Made by a program: the position numbers and the translations under genes. From the NCBI RefSeq assembly GCF_003112695.1, contig NZ_BFBP01000025.1, positions 62,001-126,000 on the forward strand: 64,000 nt of DNA, read 5' to 3'. Source of the stretch: Azospira sp. I13 (lineage in GTDB: Bacteria > Pseudomonadota > Gammaproteobacteria > Burkholderiales > Rhodocyclaceae). Shown here piece after piece: positions 54,011 through 60,627 of the stretch; within the stretch, counting starts at the first letter, position 1; each line of letters begins with the position of its first letter. The notes under the pieces are model-generated. The model was given only the letters and a program-made list of their open reading frames with translations, did not search any database and had not been told where the DNA came from.

Positions 54011-54579
54011 CGGCCGTTGTCCGGAAGGTAGATCTGGATGCGCCCCGCTACTGCTGCGCCAACTCGTGCAGCCTGATCTGGCGAAAGCCCTTCTGCTGTC
54101 GCCCCGGCAATTGCAGCGGCGGAAGCTTCTGCTGCGATACGTTCCCGCACTTCGCTTTGGTACTTCTTCAGATTCACGCTTGCCCGTGAGAGCGTGGCGA
54201 TGTTCTTTGCTGCGGTGGAGAGCAGCTTGACCCGCTGCTCGGGCTTGACGGATTCGTCCGTGGCCTCCTGCAGGTTCACCAGGGTCTCGAATAGCTCGGT
54301 CTGCACAAGGGCGATCACGGCTTCGGAACGTGCGTCCTGATCGTCTGCCGCCCCTTCGGTGAGCATGCGAGCCGCTTCGGTGCTGGCTTTAATTGCCGCT
54401 AGGCGGCGCTGCAGTGGCTGGCCGTAGCGATGGATGGCGCTCTTGCTGATCTGAAAGCCCTTTTCCTGCAGCGCGACTTCCAGAGCCTCATAGCGGGAGA
54501 AGTTTCCGTCGATCAGTGCGCTATCCAACCATGCTCGTACGTCATGGGGGAGTTCGCCGATGCTGCTGCGCTTGGCCAT
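54007..54579 (-). CDS. DUF3486-family protein, probable terminase small subunit
   Basis: A 190-residue helical protein, MAKRSSIGELPHDVRAWLDS..., with a helix-turn-helix style segment (LQEKGFQISKSAIHRYGQPL). Members of this family precede the large terminase in Mu-like phages and are thought to recognise the packaging start. ATG 54579 lies one base after the previous stop. Confidence 0.88.
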   Translation of the reverse strand: MAKRSSIGELPHDVRAWLDSALIDGNFSRYEALEVALQEKGFQISKSAIHRYGQPLQRRLAAIKASTEAARMLTEGAADDQDARSEAVIALVQTELFETLVNLQEATDESVKPEQRVKLLSTAAKNIATLSRASVNLKKYQSEVRERIAAEASAAAIAGATAEGLSPDQAARVGAAVAGRIQIYLPDNGR

Positions 54580-54580
54580 G

Positions 54581-54892
54581 TCAGCCCCAGTACTTCTCAG
54601 GCCGGGCGATCCCGGGCTCGACATCCACGGTGTACTCGGCCACATCGGTGCCGATGCGGGTCAGATCGGCCCACCAGCGGCCGGAGGGCTCTTTGCGCAG
54701 TTTCACCAGCTCCCGGTCCTCCAGGTAGTCGAGCTGCTGGCGGACTTCCAGGGGCGTGACGTCCGGATAGATGGCCCGCATGGTCATCTGGACCACGTTT
54801 TCGCAGACCTGCTCAGGACGGGCGTTATAGAGGGCGAGGATCAGGTACCAGCGCAGGCCCTCGCGCCGCACTTTGGCTTGATCAATGTTCAT
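54581..54892 (-). CDS. Winged-helix phage protein (Mu gp26-like)
   Basis: A 103-residue protein with a winged-helix pattern (AIYPDVTPLEVRQQLDYLED; LVKLRKEPSGRWWADLTRIG). It overlaps the DUF2730 gene by four bases and lies in the position of Mu gp26. Likely a DNA-binding packaging accessory or regulator. Confidence 0.8.
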   Translation of the reverse strand: MNIDQAKVRREGLRWYLILALYNARPEQVCENVVQMTMRAIYPDVTPLEVRQQLDYLEDRELVKLRKEPSGRWWADLTRIGTDVAEYTVDVEPGIARPEKYWG

Positions 54893-55251
54893 TGCAGGGC
54901 TCCCTTGCGCTGGGCCTGATGAATGGCATCCAGCTTGGATTCGATGACGGTTTGATTGCGGACATAGTCTTCACGCCGAACGTACAGGTTCGGCAGCTCG
55001 ACCTTCAGATCCATCAGCTCACGCTCGACACGGCGCCATTCCTTGCCCGCGTCTCTCAGTTCATTTTCAAAGTTGTTGAAGCGTTGGTCCCAGTGCCCCA
55101 TGCCTTCGATGCGGGCCTTTTCCTGGGCTACGAAGCGCTCATCAAGGCGCTTGTCGAACTGCCAGAGCAGCAGCTTTCCGAAGGCGAAGACCATGCCCAT
55201 GAAGGCGATGGTCACGTAGATGAGGTGCCAGAGTTCAAACTGGATGGGCAT
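54889..55251 (-). CDS. DUF2730-family membrane protein
   Basis: A 120-residue protein with one N-terminal transmembrane helix (LWHLIYVTIAFMGMVFAFGK) and a long coiled coil. DUF2730 proteins (Mu gp25 type) are conserved between the lysis and packaging genes of Mu-like phages; function unknown. ATG 55251 is favoured because the frame upstream overlaps the zinc-finger gene. Confidence 0.85.
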   Translation of the reverse strand: MPIQFELWHLIYVTIAFMGMVFAFGKLLLWQFDKRLDERFVAQEKARIEGMGHWDQRFNNFENELRDAGKEWRRVERELMDLKVELPNLYVRREDYVRNQTVIESKLDAIHQAQRKGALQ

Positions 55252-55259
55252 GGTCTTTC

Positions 55260-55493
55260 TCAGTAGTGGTGTCGGTTCAGCGCATCGTCCAGCTCGGCCT
55301 GGCAATGCACGCAGGTCTGGCAGCCGGGGTATGCCTCCCGGCGCTCCTGGGGGATCGGGTCATGGCACACAGCGCAGCGCGTGGCGGAAGGGGTGGCGGC
55401 CTGGGCCTCCATCATCTGGTGATGGGCCTGCCAGGATGATTCCCGCTCGTCCTGCTCCAGCTTGCTGGCATGGTCGAAGGCGCGGTTACTCAT
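55260..55493 (-). CDS. TraR/DksA-type zinc-finger protein
   Basis: A 77-residue protein with a C4 zinc finger: Cys40-x2-Cys43 and Cys61-x2-Cys64 (RCAVCHDPIPQERREAYPGC). Such small DksA homologues bind the RNA polymerase secondary channel and modulate transcription. It is a normal Mu-like phage gene. A GTG one codon upstream (55496) is an alternative start. Confidence 0.9.
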   Translation of the reverse strand: MSNRAFDHASKLEQDERESSWQAHHQMMEAQAATPSATRCAVCHDPIPQERREAYPGCQTCVHCQAELDDALNRHHY

Positions 55494-55761
55494 CACCCCG
55501 GAGTTCCTTGTTGGTCTTCTCGATCCACTCCACCATGCCCTTCAGCCGCTCCCGGGCCAGGTGATACAGGCCCGCCGAGATCACGTGGTTCTCCACCAGG
55601 TCGTCCAGGTTGTCGCTGGCCGGTTCGGGCAGCTGCTCGGGCGGCAGCGTCGTCAGGCTGGCCGGTGGGATCAGTCTGGGCGCCGTGGTTGGCTGACCGC
55701 CAGCGGCGCATGCCGTCAGCGTCAAGGCGACAATCAGGAGGGGAAGGATTCTCTTTGACAT
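55486..55761 (-). CDS. Rz1-like spanin outer-membrane lipoprotein
   Basis: A 91-residue protein: lipoprotein signal with lipobox LTLTAC (Cys18), then a Pro-rich segment (PTTAPRLIPPASLTTLPPEQ) and a short helix. The whole gene bar seven bases lies inside the Rz frame in another register, as in lambda. With Rz it would fuse inner and outer membranes at lysis. Confidence 0.85.
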   Translation of the reverse strand: MSKRILPLLIVALTLTACAAGGQPTTAPRLIPPASLTTLPPEQLPEPASDNLDDLVENHVISAGLYHLARERLKGMVEWIEKTNKELRGDE

Positions 55762-56002
55762 GGGCGCGGCCCTCGGTGACCAGGCGCTGTGTGTGTTCGG
55801 CCTGCTTGGTTTCGGACTGGATGGTTTTGACCTCGACCTGGTGGCCGACTTCAGCGGCCTTGTCGTGGCGCTCGATGGCGACTTCCTGGGCGCCGACCTT
55901 GTCGGCCTGGCATTGGATTTCCCCGGCCGAGTCGCCCCACAGGTAGCCGGCGCCGATCCCGATGAGGAAGGCCAGGAGAAGATAGGCAAGACGGCGGATC
56001 AC
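55493..56002 (-). CDS. Rz-like spanin inner-membrane subunit
   Basis: A 169-residue protein starting with GTG at 56002, six bases after GGGAGGT. N-terminal signal anchor (LAYLLLAFLIGIGAGYLW), periplasmic coiled coil (ADKVGAQEVAIERHDKAAEV), and a Cys/Leu-containing motif (PPDCRLDADGMRRWRSAN) typical of Rz C-termini. The frame then continues for about 65 residues through the nested Rz1 gene, longer than usual. The start overlaps the lysozyme stop (GTGA). Confidence 0.83.
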   Translation of the reverse strand: MIRRLAYLLLAFLIGIGAGYLWGDSAGEIQCQADKVGAQEVAIERHDKAAEVGHQVEVKTIQSETKQAEHTQRLVTEGRAHVKENPSPPDCRLDADGMRRWRSANHGAQTDPTGQPDDAAARAAARTGQRQPGRPGGEPRDLGGPVSPGPGAAEGHGGVDREDQQGTPG

Positions 56003-56508
56003 CAGGCACCTCCCATGCAGCGGCGGTATTCGGACTGGCGGCGGGTCCAGACGCCGCCACAAAACCGCTTGTTTTCCGGTGCGGCGCAGTCGCGCCCTTG
56101 AACCTTTTTGAAATCCAGGATGGTCTTGCATGCCGCCTCGTACTCCTCCCGCGCCAGCTTCCCGGGGATGGATGAATCGCAGACATCTCCCGCGCCCACG
56201 TTGTAGGCCAGGCTGATGTAGGCGTCGTATTCGTACTGGAACAGCTTGCCCTTGATGCAGCTCTTGAGGGTCTGCTCCTTCATGGCCACGGTGCGCACCA
56301 TCAGAGCCAGACCGACCGGCGGGGTAATCTTGTCGCCCAGCTGGACGGGGGAGCCGTCCGGCCGGGTGGTGCTGCCGAAGGCATAGGTGGGCTTGTCACC
56401 GGGGAGCGGGCTGGCGGCACTGCCTACCCAACCTTCGTAGCCGGCCAGGGTGCCGAGGCCGGCGGCAGAGAAAAACAAGGCCACAATGGTGACGCGGTTA
56501 ATCTCCAT
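55999..56508 (-). CDS. SAR-type endolysin (GH24 lysozyme)
   Basis: A 169-residue muramidase. The N-terminal hydrophobic, Gly/Ala-rich segment (VTIVALFFSAAGLGTLAGYE) reads as a signal-arrest-release anchor. The catalytic Glu is Glu25 in GYEGW; Asp38 and Thr41 lie in PGDKPTYAFGST. The Cys residues in the body could form the disulfides that control release in this class. It is followed by Rz/Rz1. Confidence 0.9.
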   Translation of the reverse strand: MEINRVTIVALFFSAAGLGTLAGYEGWVGSAASPLPGDKPTYAFGSTTRPDGSPVQLGDKITPPVGLALMVRTVAMKEQTLKSCIKGKLFQYEYDAYISLAYNVGAGDVCDSSIPGKLAREEYEAACKTILDFKKVQGRDCAAPENKRFCGGVWTRRQSEYRRCMGGAW

Positions 56509-56647
56509 CGCTGTTCTCCTGGGAGTGGGTATCGAAGGCCGGGAAGGGGTCGGCAGCCTCCAAGGCCTGGCGGGCCAGGATGAAGACAGCCACCCACACC
56601 AGCACCAGGGCCAAGCACACGCAGAGCAGGATGACGAGGCCCGTCAC
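56498..56647 (-). CDS. 49-residue membrane protein, candidate holin
   Basis: MTGLVILLCVCLALVLVWVA continues to VFILARQALE and a polar tail, ending at TAA 56498-56500. It starts with GTG at 56647, overlapping the amidase-like stop (GTGA), and runs 11 bases into the lysozyme gene. One strong transmembrane helix (about 4-24) and a charged C-terminus are all that is seen. Place between amidase and endolysin makes it the best holin or pinholin candidate in the cassette. Confidence 0.72.
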   Translation of the reverse strand: MTGLVILLCVCLALVLVWVAVFILARQALEAADPFPAFDTHSQENSDGD

Positions 56648-57144
56648 TGGCGCACCTCCAGATTTCCCTGCAGGGGAAGCATGCGGCCGGAGAGCCAGGT
56701 ACCGACGTTGAAGGGAGAGGGGCCCGGGGATGGGTTGAGATCACCCGCACCAAGAATCTGCAGGCCCACGTACTTGGCCTGCAGCCCGATGGCCAGGCCC
56801 TTGAGGGAATCCCACTGAGCGGAAGTGAATTGATCAGTGCCGATGAGGCACACGCTGAGGCTGTGCTGGTTAAAGCCGGGCGCGTGGGCCCCTGCCTCGG
56901 CTTCAGCGCGGCCGGCGACGATGGCGCCGTTGCGGTAGATCAGGTAGTGGTGGCCGATGGCGGCCAGATCGGGATTGAAGCGTTCTCGCCAGGCGCTGGA
57001 GCGCCGGATTCCTAGCTTCTTGTGGGCGAGATCAACCCCCTGAACAGGGGTCTGAAATCCAGGCAGGCCAATGGAGGCCCGAAACAGGTCATCCCCGTTG
57101 GGCGTCTGGCTGCAATGGATGAGAAGGAGTTCGATGGGACGCAT
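56644..57144 (-). CDS. Amidase-like protein with missing zinc ligands
   Basis: A 166-residue protein of the N-acetylmuramoyl-L-alanine amidase (T7 lysozyme) fold: LLLIHCSQTPNGDD (first zinc His10), IGHHYLIYRNGAIVAGR, and AHAPGFNQHSLSVCLIG. The C-terminal motif normally reads GHRDLxPxKxCPGF; here it is GAGDLNPSPGPSPFNVGTWL, so both the His and the Cys ligand appear to be replaced by Ala and Ser. It may be inactive, a binder, or use other residues. It is the first gene after element B. Confidence 0.82.
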   Translation of the reverse strand: MRPIELLLIHCSQTPNGDDLFRASIGLPGFQTPVQGVDLAHKKLGIRRSSAWRERFNPDLAAIGHHYLIYRNGAIVAGRAEAEAGAHAPGFNQHSLSVCLIGTDQFTSAQWDSLKGLAIGLQAKYVGLQILGAGDLNPSPGPSPFNVGTWLSGRMLPLQGNLEVRQ

Positions 57145-57175
57145 GCGCGCAGTTTCGCGCGCGTGCGTGGGAAGC

Positions 57176-57193
57176 CCGAGTAAAAGGTTTTAC
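57176..57193 (-). promoter_or_regulatory. AAAA-TTTTA element B, upstream of lysis cassette
   Basis: CCGAGTAAAAGGTTTTAC, with perfect arms GTAAAA and TTTTAC (57180-57185 and 57188-57193). It lies 31 bases ahead of the amidase-like start, between the cargo genes and the late cluster. Candidate late promoter or activator site. Confidence 0.5.
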
Positions 57194-57199
57194 TAAAAA

Positions 57200-57772
57200 C
57201 TACAGGGCTGGAAATTCCAGATCAATCAGTTGCCACGTCTCTTTTTTGGCCTGCACATGACATACCCACCTATTGCGCAGCTTGGCACCGAAGGCATTTT
57301 GCGCATCGACATAGGAGGTTACTCGGAAATACCGATCATCTTCGATAACGGTGCTTTCAGAGTAGCTGGCGAAGTCGGCAGTTGATGGCGCTTTTAACCT
57401 CATCCTGACCAGCTCCTGGCACGCGGTAAAGGCACCAATTTTATCCGGCTTGATGTCTCTACTGAGCTTGGAAAGCCCAATGATTCCCCATGTTCCAACG
57501 ATAGCGCCAACGAACAGAAGTCCGATGGTCTTTGCCATCAGCGCGTTGTCTTTCTTGTTCTTTTCCAGCCCTTCCGCATAGCGAGAAAGGACTTCCTGGC
57601 TCGTAATTTCATCACGAATCTTTGTGATGAGATCAATACGCTTCAGGGCGCTCTCGTCTTTATCGAACACAAAAGACCGCTGAAGGTCTTTCAGTTGTTG
57701 TTCGCACTGCCTGGAGAACTCCGCATAGGAAGCGGAGCTCTCCAAGCCAAGCTCTTTGAAGTAGTCGGCCAT
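57200..57772 (-). CDS. Cargo protein with central transmembrane helix, unknown
   Basis: A 190-residue protein with a coiled-coil N-terminal half (SRQCEQQLKDLQRSFVFDKD), one transmembrane helix (about 82-102, TIGLLFVGAIVGTWGIIG) and a C-terminal globular domain (FRVTSYVDAQNAFGAKLRNR) like small secreted beta proteins. Base composition is lower in GC than neighbouring late genes, suggesting an acquired gene. It lies 16 bp after the periplasmic cargo gene. Confidence 0.78.
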   Translation of the reverse strand: MADYFKELGLESSASYAEFSRQCEQQLKDLQRSFVFDKDESALKRIDLITKIRDEITSQEVLSRYAEGLEKNKKDNALMAKTIGLLFVGAIVGTWGIIGLSKLSRDIKPDKIGAFTACQELVRMRLKAPSTADFASYSESTVIEDDRYFRVTSYVDAQNAFGAKLRNRWVCHVQAKKETWQLIDLEFPAL

Positions 57773-57788
57773 GGTGAGGGGCGTTTGC

Positions 57789-58076
57789 CTAGCTCTTCTT
57801 CATGCCAGCCTTAATCGACATGCTTTCAATGACTTCGTCAATGTCCTTGCTCTTGTTCTCGGACTTCGTGCACTCCTTGTCCAGATCCAGCTTGATGGAC
57901 AGCCAGCCGCTGGGGACGTTGGTGTAATAGGACGGGTTGAAGCGGAAATAGCCTAGACGGCTTTCGATACGCTTGATCCGGCTATCAAGATTCTGATTCA
58001 GGTAGTCAGCACAATCGCTAGCCATTGCTCCTGCACTGACAACCAATGCGGCAACCATAAATAAGGCCTTCTTCAT
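57789..58076 (-). CDS. Small periplasmic cargo protein
   Basis: A 95-residue exported protein: signal peptide (MKKALFMVAALVVSAGAMAS), then a mature part with two Cys (SDCADYLNQN, DKECTKSENK), possibly a disulfide. ATG 58076 has GGAGG six bases upstream. It lies 19 bp after the two-helix membrane gene. Not recognised; likely expressed with the repressor. Confidence 0.8.
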   Translation of the reverse strand: MKKALFMVAALVVSAGAMASDCADYLNQNLDSRIKRIESRLGYFRFNPSYYTNVPSGWLSIKLDLDKECTKSENKSKDIDEVIESMSIKAGMKKS

Positions 58077-58095
58077 CACTTCCTCCAGTTTGTTG

Positions 58096-58656
58096 TTAGG
58101 CACTACTCTCTTTATTCAGTAGGCGCTTTGCCATGCGCTCCGGAGCCACCATGAATTCAATTCCCATGAATGCAACGGCCATTCCGAAAACGAGCATGAG
58201 CGAGGCTAAAAGTGCAGGCTCCATCCCATTTACCCGCTGACTACTCTGTACAGGGAGGTACAGAACGGCGAGAAGAATGGTGAACACTCCGAAAGCGAAT
58301 ACCGCCCATCCATATAGCTCGGCAATACGCGAGTACACGATGCGCAGTTGCGGATCGCCATCCACATATTCAAGGGTGCGATGCTGCCACATGCGACGAA
58401 TGCTCTTCGAGCCCTGCCATTTGAGCTTGTGACGTCGCTGGAAATCAATCAGCAGGGAGCGGGCTTCAGGCCCCGCTCTAATCCCTGTGTCCTTATAGAA
58501 CTCGTTCTCTTCCTTGGCATCTTTCGAGCCGACTGGCTTGGTGCCATAGGGGCAGCTTTCCACGCCTGGGCATTGGGTAAAGAAGGCATGACCCTGGGGG
58601 GCAACAACCTGCCCAACAGGCTTATGAAAGTGGAAAGACTCGTTTTGATCGTTCAC
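58096..58656 (-). CDS. Cargo membrane protein, two transmembrane helices
   Basis: A 186-residue protein starting with GTG at 58656, overlapping the repressor stop (GTGA). The cytoplasmic N-terminal part has two Cys (FTQCPGVESCPYGTKPVG) and a basic helix (FQRRHKLKWQGSKSIRRMWQ). Two transmembrane helices follow at about 115-135 and 148-170. Coupled translation with the repressor means it is made in the lysogen, as expected for a superinfection-exclusion or defence membrane protein. Confidence 0.8.
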   Translation of the reverse strand: MNDQNESFHFHKPVGQVVAPQGHAFFTQCPGVESCPYGTKPVGSKDAKEENEFYKDTGIRAGPEARSLLIDFQRRHKLKWQGSKSIRRMWQHRTLEYVDGDPQLRIVYSRIAELYGWAVFAFGVFTILLAVLYLPVQSSQRVNGMEPALLASLMLVFGMAVAFMGIEFMVAPERMAKRLLNKESSA

Positions 58657-59072
58657 TTCTTCTTCCGCCCCACATTCACCGTCGTCGGCTTCTCATGGGT
58701 CAGATCTCCCTCCACGTTGGTCACCTGGCCAACATCACTGTGGAAGACGAAGCGCTGCGAGGACATTCCACCACTTCCCCCCTTCAGTGCCCCAATCGCT
58801 GCCGCCTTCACAGCGAGAGATGCGGCCCTGAATAGCGAAAGCAGCTCACGTTCATCAGGGGTTAAGGCTACATCGGAGCGGATACCCGTGACGATGTACT
58901 GAATATCGGCACCTATCGCTGCGATCCCTTCCAAATAGGCCGAATCTGGTGACCGCTCACCAGATTCGTAATTTCCCTGGCTCTTTCTATGAGCCCCTCC
59001 CGCTAATGCGAAGTCAGCCTGGCTCAATTTAAGCCTGGCCCGTTCTTCTTTCAGCCTCTCTGAAATGCCCAT
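58653..59072 (-). CDS. XRE-type phage repressor
   Basis: A 139-residue HTH protein: MGISERLKEERARLKLSQAD, helix-turn-helix at about 15-40, then a linker helix and a C-terminal tail (FHSDVGQVTNVEGDLTHEKP). It is divergent from the Ner/Cro-like gene across an operator dyad, the normal immunity arrangement. ATG 59072 is favoured. No peptidase domain is present, so induction is not by RecA self-cleavage. Confidence 0.85.
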   Translation of the reverse strand: MGISERLKEERARLKLSQADFALAGGAHRKSQGNYESGERSPDSAYLEGIAAIGADIQYIVTGIRSDVALTPDERELLSLFRAASLAVKAAAIGALKGGSGGMSSQRFVFHSDVGQVTNVEGDLTHEKPTTVNVGRKKK

Positions 59073-59200
59073 AAAAATATCCACACGGCAGTTGACTATG
59101 GATACGCTTGTATCCATAATTAATCCACACCGTCCGACACAGACGGAAAGAAACACACACAAATCACAGCGCAGCAACCCCGATCAAAAGGAGCTTCACC
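59073..59200. promoter_or_regulatory. Immunity operator/promoter region
   Basis: Perfect 9-bp dyad TATGGATAC / GTATCCATA at 59097-59105 and 59110-59118. It is overlapped by a rightward early promoter: TTGACT at 59092-59097, 17-bp spacer, CATAAT at 59115-59120. Direct copies of ATCCACAC at 59079-59086 and 59123-59130 flank the dyad. Repressor and Ner-like protein probably compete here. Confidence 0.72.
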
Positions 59201-59431
59201 ATGACCCTACGTACTGCGGAAGACGTCCGCGCTGAACTCAAGCGCAAAGGCGTCTCCATTGCTTCCTGGGCCGTCGCCAATGGCTTCTCGGCCAACATGG
59301 TTTTTGAGGTCCTGTCCGGCCGCAAAAAGTGCGTACGGGGTCAGGCCCACAACATCGCCGTCACGCTTGGTCTGAAGGAAGGCGAAGTCTGTACAGACCC
59401 TGGCCACGCCCTCGAACGCCGCGCTGCCTGA
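59201..59431 (+). CDS. Ner/Cro-like DNA-binding protein
   Basis: A 76-residue protein with a single helix-turn-helix (VSIASWAVANGFSANMVFEV), first gene of the early transcript, divergent from the repressor. GGAG lies nine bases upstream of ATG 59201. In Mu, Ner turns down both the repressor and early promoters; the same role is inferred here. Confidence 0.85.
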   Translation: MTLRTAEDVRAELKRKGVSIASWAVANGFSANMVFEVLSGRKKCVRGQAHNIAVTLGLKEGEVCTDPGHALERRAA

Positions 59432-59489
59432 AATTCAATGATGTCCTGCAACCGATACGACGACTTCGGCTTCCTGATTGGCAGTCCTG

Positions 59490-59726
59490 TCATTGGCGGA
59501 GATTTCGCGCAGTTTCAAGCTGATCTGCAATGTCTCTCAGCACCTTCCGGGCGCGGACAAGCATTACTCCATCGCCTTGATGAGGCTGGCCATCACGACG
59601 AAGCGACTCTCCATATCGGGAGCCGTCAATGAGCTGCTCATCCTCCAGTGTTGCGACTAAACACCTGACGACTCTGGCTAACCCTTCGATGCGGCCCGCC
59701 AGTTCGTTGAAGTTCTGCTCTTGCAT
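59490..59726 (-). CDS. Small leftward gene inside the early region
   Basis: A 78-residue helical protein, MQEQNFNELAGRIEGLARVV..., with GGAG eight bases upstream of ATG 59726. It is on the opposite strand to its early-region neighbours. A competing rightward open frame (59438-59632) has poor protein character. A dyad TTTGC/GCAAA at 59780-59795 lies upstream and may be its operator. Confidence 0.62.
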   Translation of the reverse strand: MQEQNFNELAGRIEGLARVVRCLVATLEDEQLIDGSRYGESLRRDGQPHQGDGVMLVRARKVLRDIADQLETARNLRQ

Positions 59727-59836
59727 GGCGCTACTCCAATGGCTCTTTGATGCCATGAAATTTAGCCACGTAAAACCGCTTTGCATATTAGCAAAACGAG
59801 AGTTTTTTTGCGCCCGTGCAAATCAAGGAGGTTCCA

Positions 59837-60310
59837 ATGCCTAGGCGGAATTGGAAGTGCGTTCTTCCCCTCTCGCTTCCCCACGCAATGGAGCTTTGCC
59901 TGGACTACGCCAGGGAAAAACAGAACCGCTCCGTTGATCGGGTAGCTGATCTGATGGGTTTGGCAAACAAATGGCGCCTCTACAAGTGGATAGCGGAAGG
60001 AAACCTCCCATCCAATCTGATTCGGCCCTTCGAGCATGCCTGCGGCACCCACTTTGTCACTCGATACCTGGCCTATTCAGCCCATCAGCTGCTTATCGAC
60101 ATCCCCACAGGAAAGACAGCAAGCAGCGGGGATATCCAGGTTCTTCAAGAGGCCACCAACGCAGCTGTCGGAGCCCTTATCAACTTTGCTGCGGGAAAGT
60201 CGGACGCCCCCGATGTTTTGGCCACGGTCTCCACGGCAATGGAAGCATTCGCTTGGCATCGCATCAATGTCGAGAAGCACTCTCAACCTGAACTGGATCT
60301 TGACCAATGA
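59837..60310 (+). CDS. Phage regulatory protein, possibly CII-like
   Basis: A 157-residue protein, MPRRNWKCVLPLSLPHAMEL..., preceded by a perfect AAGGAGG. An HTH-like part (DRVADLMGLANKWRLYKWIA) and a long C-terminal helix are visible. The pattern recalls CII-type regulators of phage 186/CP-76, but this is a weak likeness. Overlaps the next gene by four bases. Confidence 0.72.
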   Translation: MPRRNWKCVLPLSLPHAMELCLDYAREKQNRSVDRVADLMGLANKWRLYKWIAEGNLPSNLIRPFEHACGTHFVTRYLAYSAHQLLIDIPTGKTASSGDIQVLQEATNAAVGALINFAAGKSDAPDVLATVSTAMEAFAWHRINVEKHSQPELDLDQ

Positions 60311-60612
60311 ACGAGCGTTACCGCAACGAAGCCCAGCAGCGCCTGTGCAAGGTGATCTGCCTGCTGGCCGGCAATGAGTTCAACGGCCTGGCGCCGAGCG
60401 AAATCGCCAAGGCCGTAAATGTGAGCCCACCGAACATCACTCGGGACCTGGCCAACCTGAAGGAGGCCGGCCTGGCCGAGCAGCTGCCCGACACCGGCCG
60501 CTGGCGCCTGGGTCCGAAGCTGGTGCAGATCGGCCTGGCCTTCACGGCACACCTGGACAAGTCCCGCAGTCGCCTGGACGAAATGACTAACCGCTACACC
60601 CGCCAACCTTAA
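60307..60612 (+). CDS. Winged-helix (IclR-like) DNA-binding protein
   Basis: A 101-residue protein with a clear winged helix: NEFNGLAPSEIAKAVNVSPP, NITRDLANLKEAGLAEQL, then the wing DTGRWRLGPKL. Found in early regions of Mu-like phages next to the transposition genes. Likely a regulator of early transcription. Confidence 0.85.
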   Translation: MNERYRNEAQQRLCKVICLLAGNEFNGLAPSEIAKAVNVSPPNITRDLANLKEAGLAEQLPDTGRWRLGPKLVQIGLAFTAHLDKSRSRLDEMTNRYTRQP

Positions 60613-60627
60613 AAAAAGGAAAAGAAC

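Noticed and set aside
59438-59632. Rightward 64-codon frame after the Ner-like gene
   Set aside because: It lacks a ribosome-binding site and protein character; the leftward frame over the same bases is better supported.
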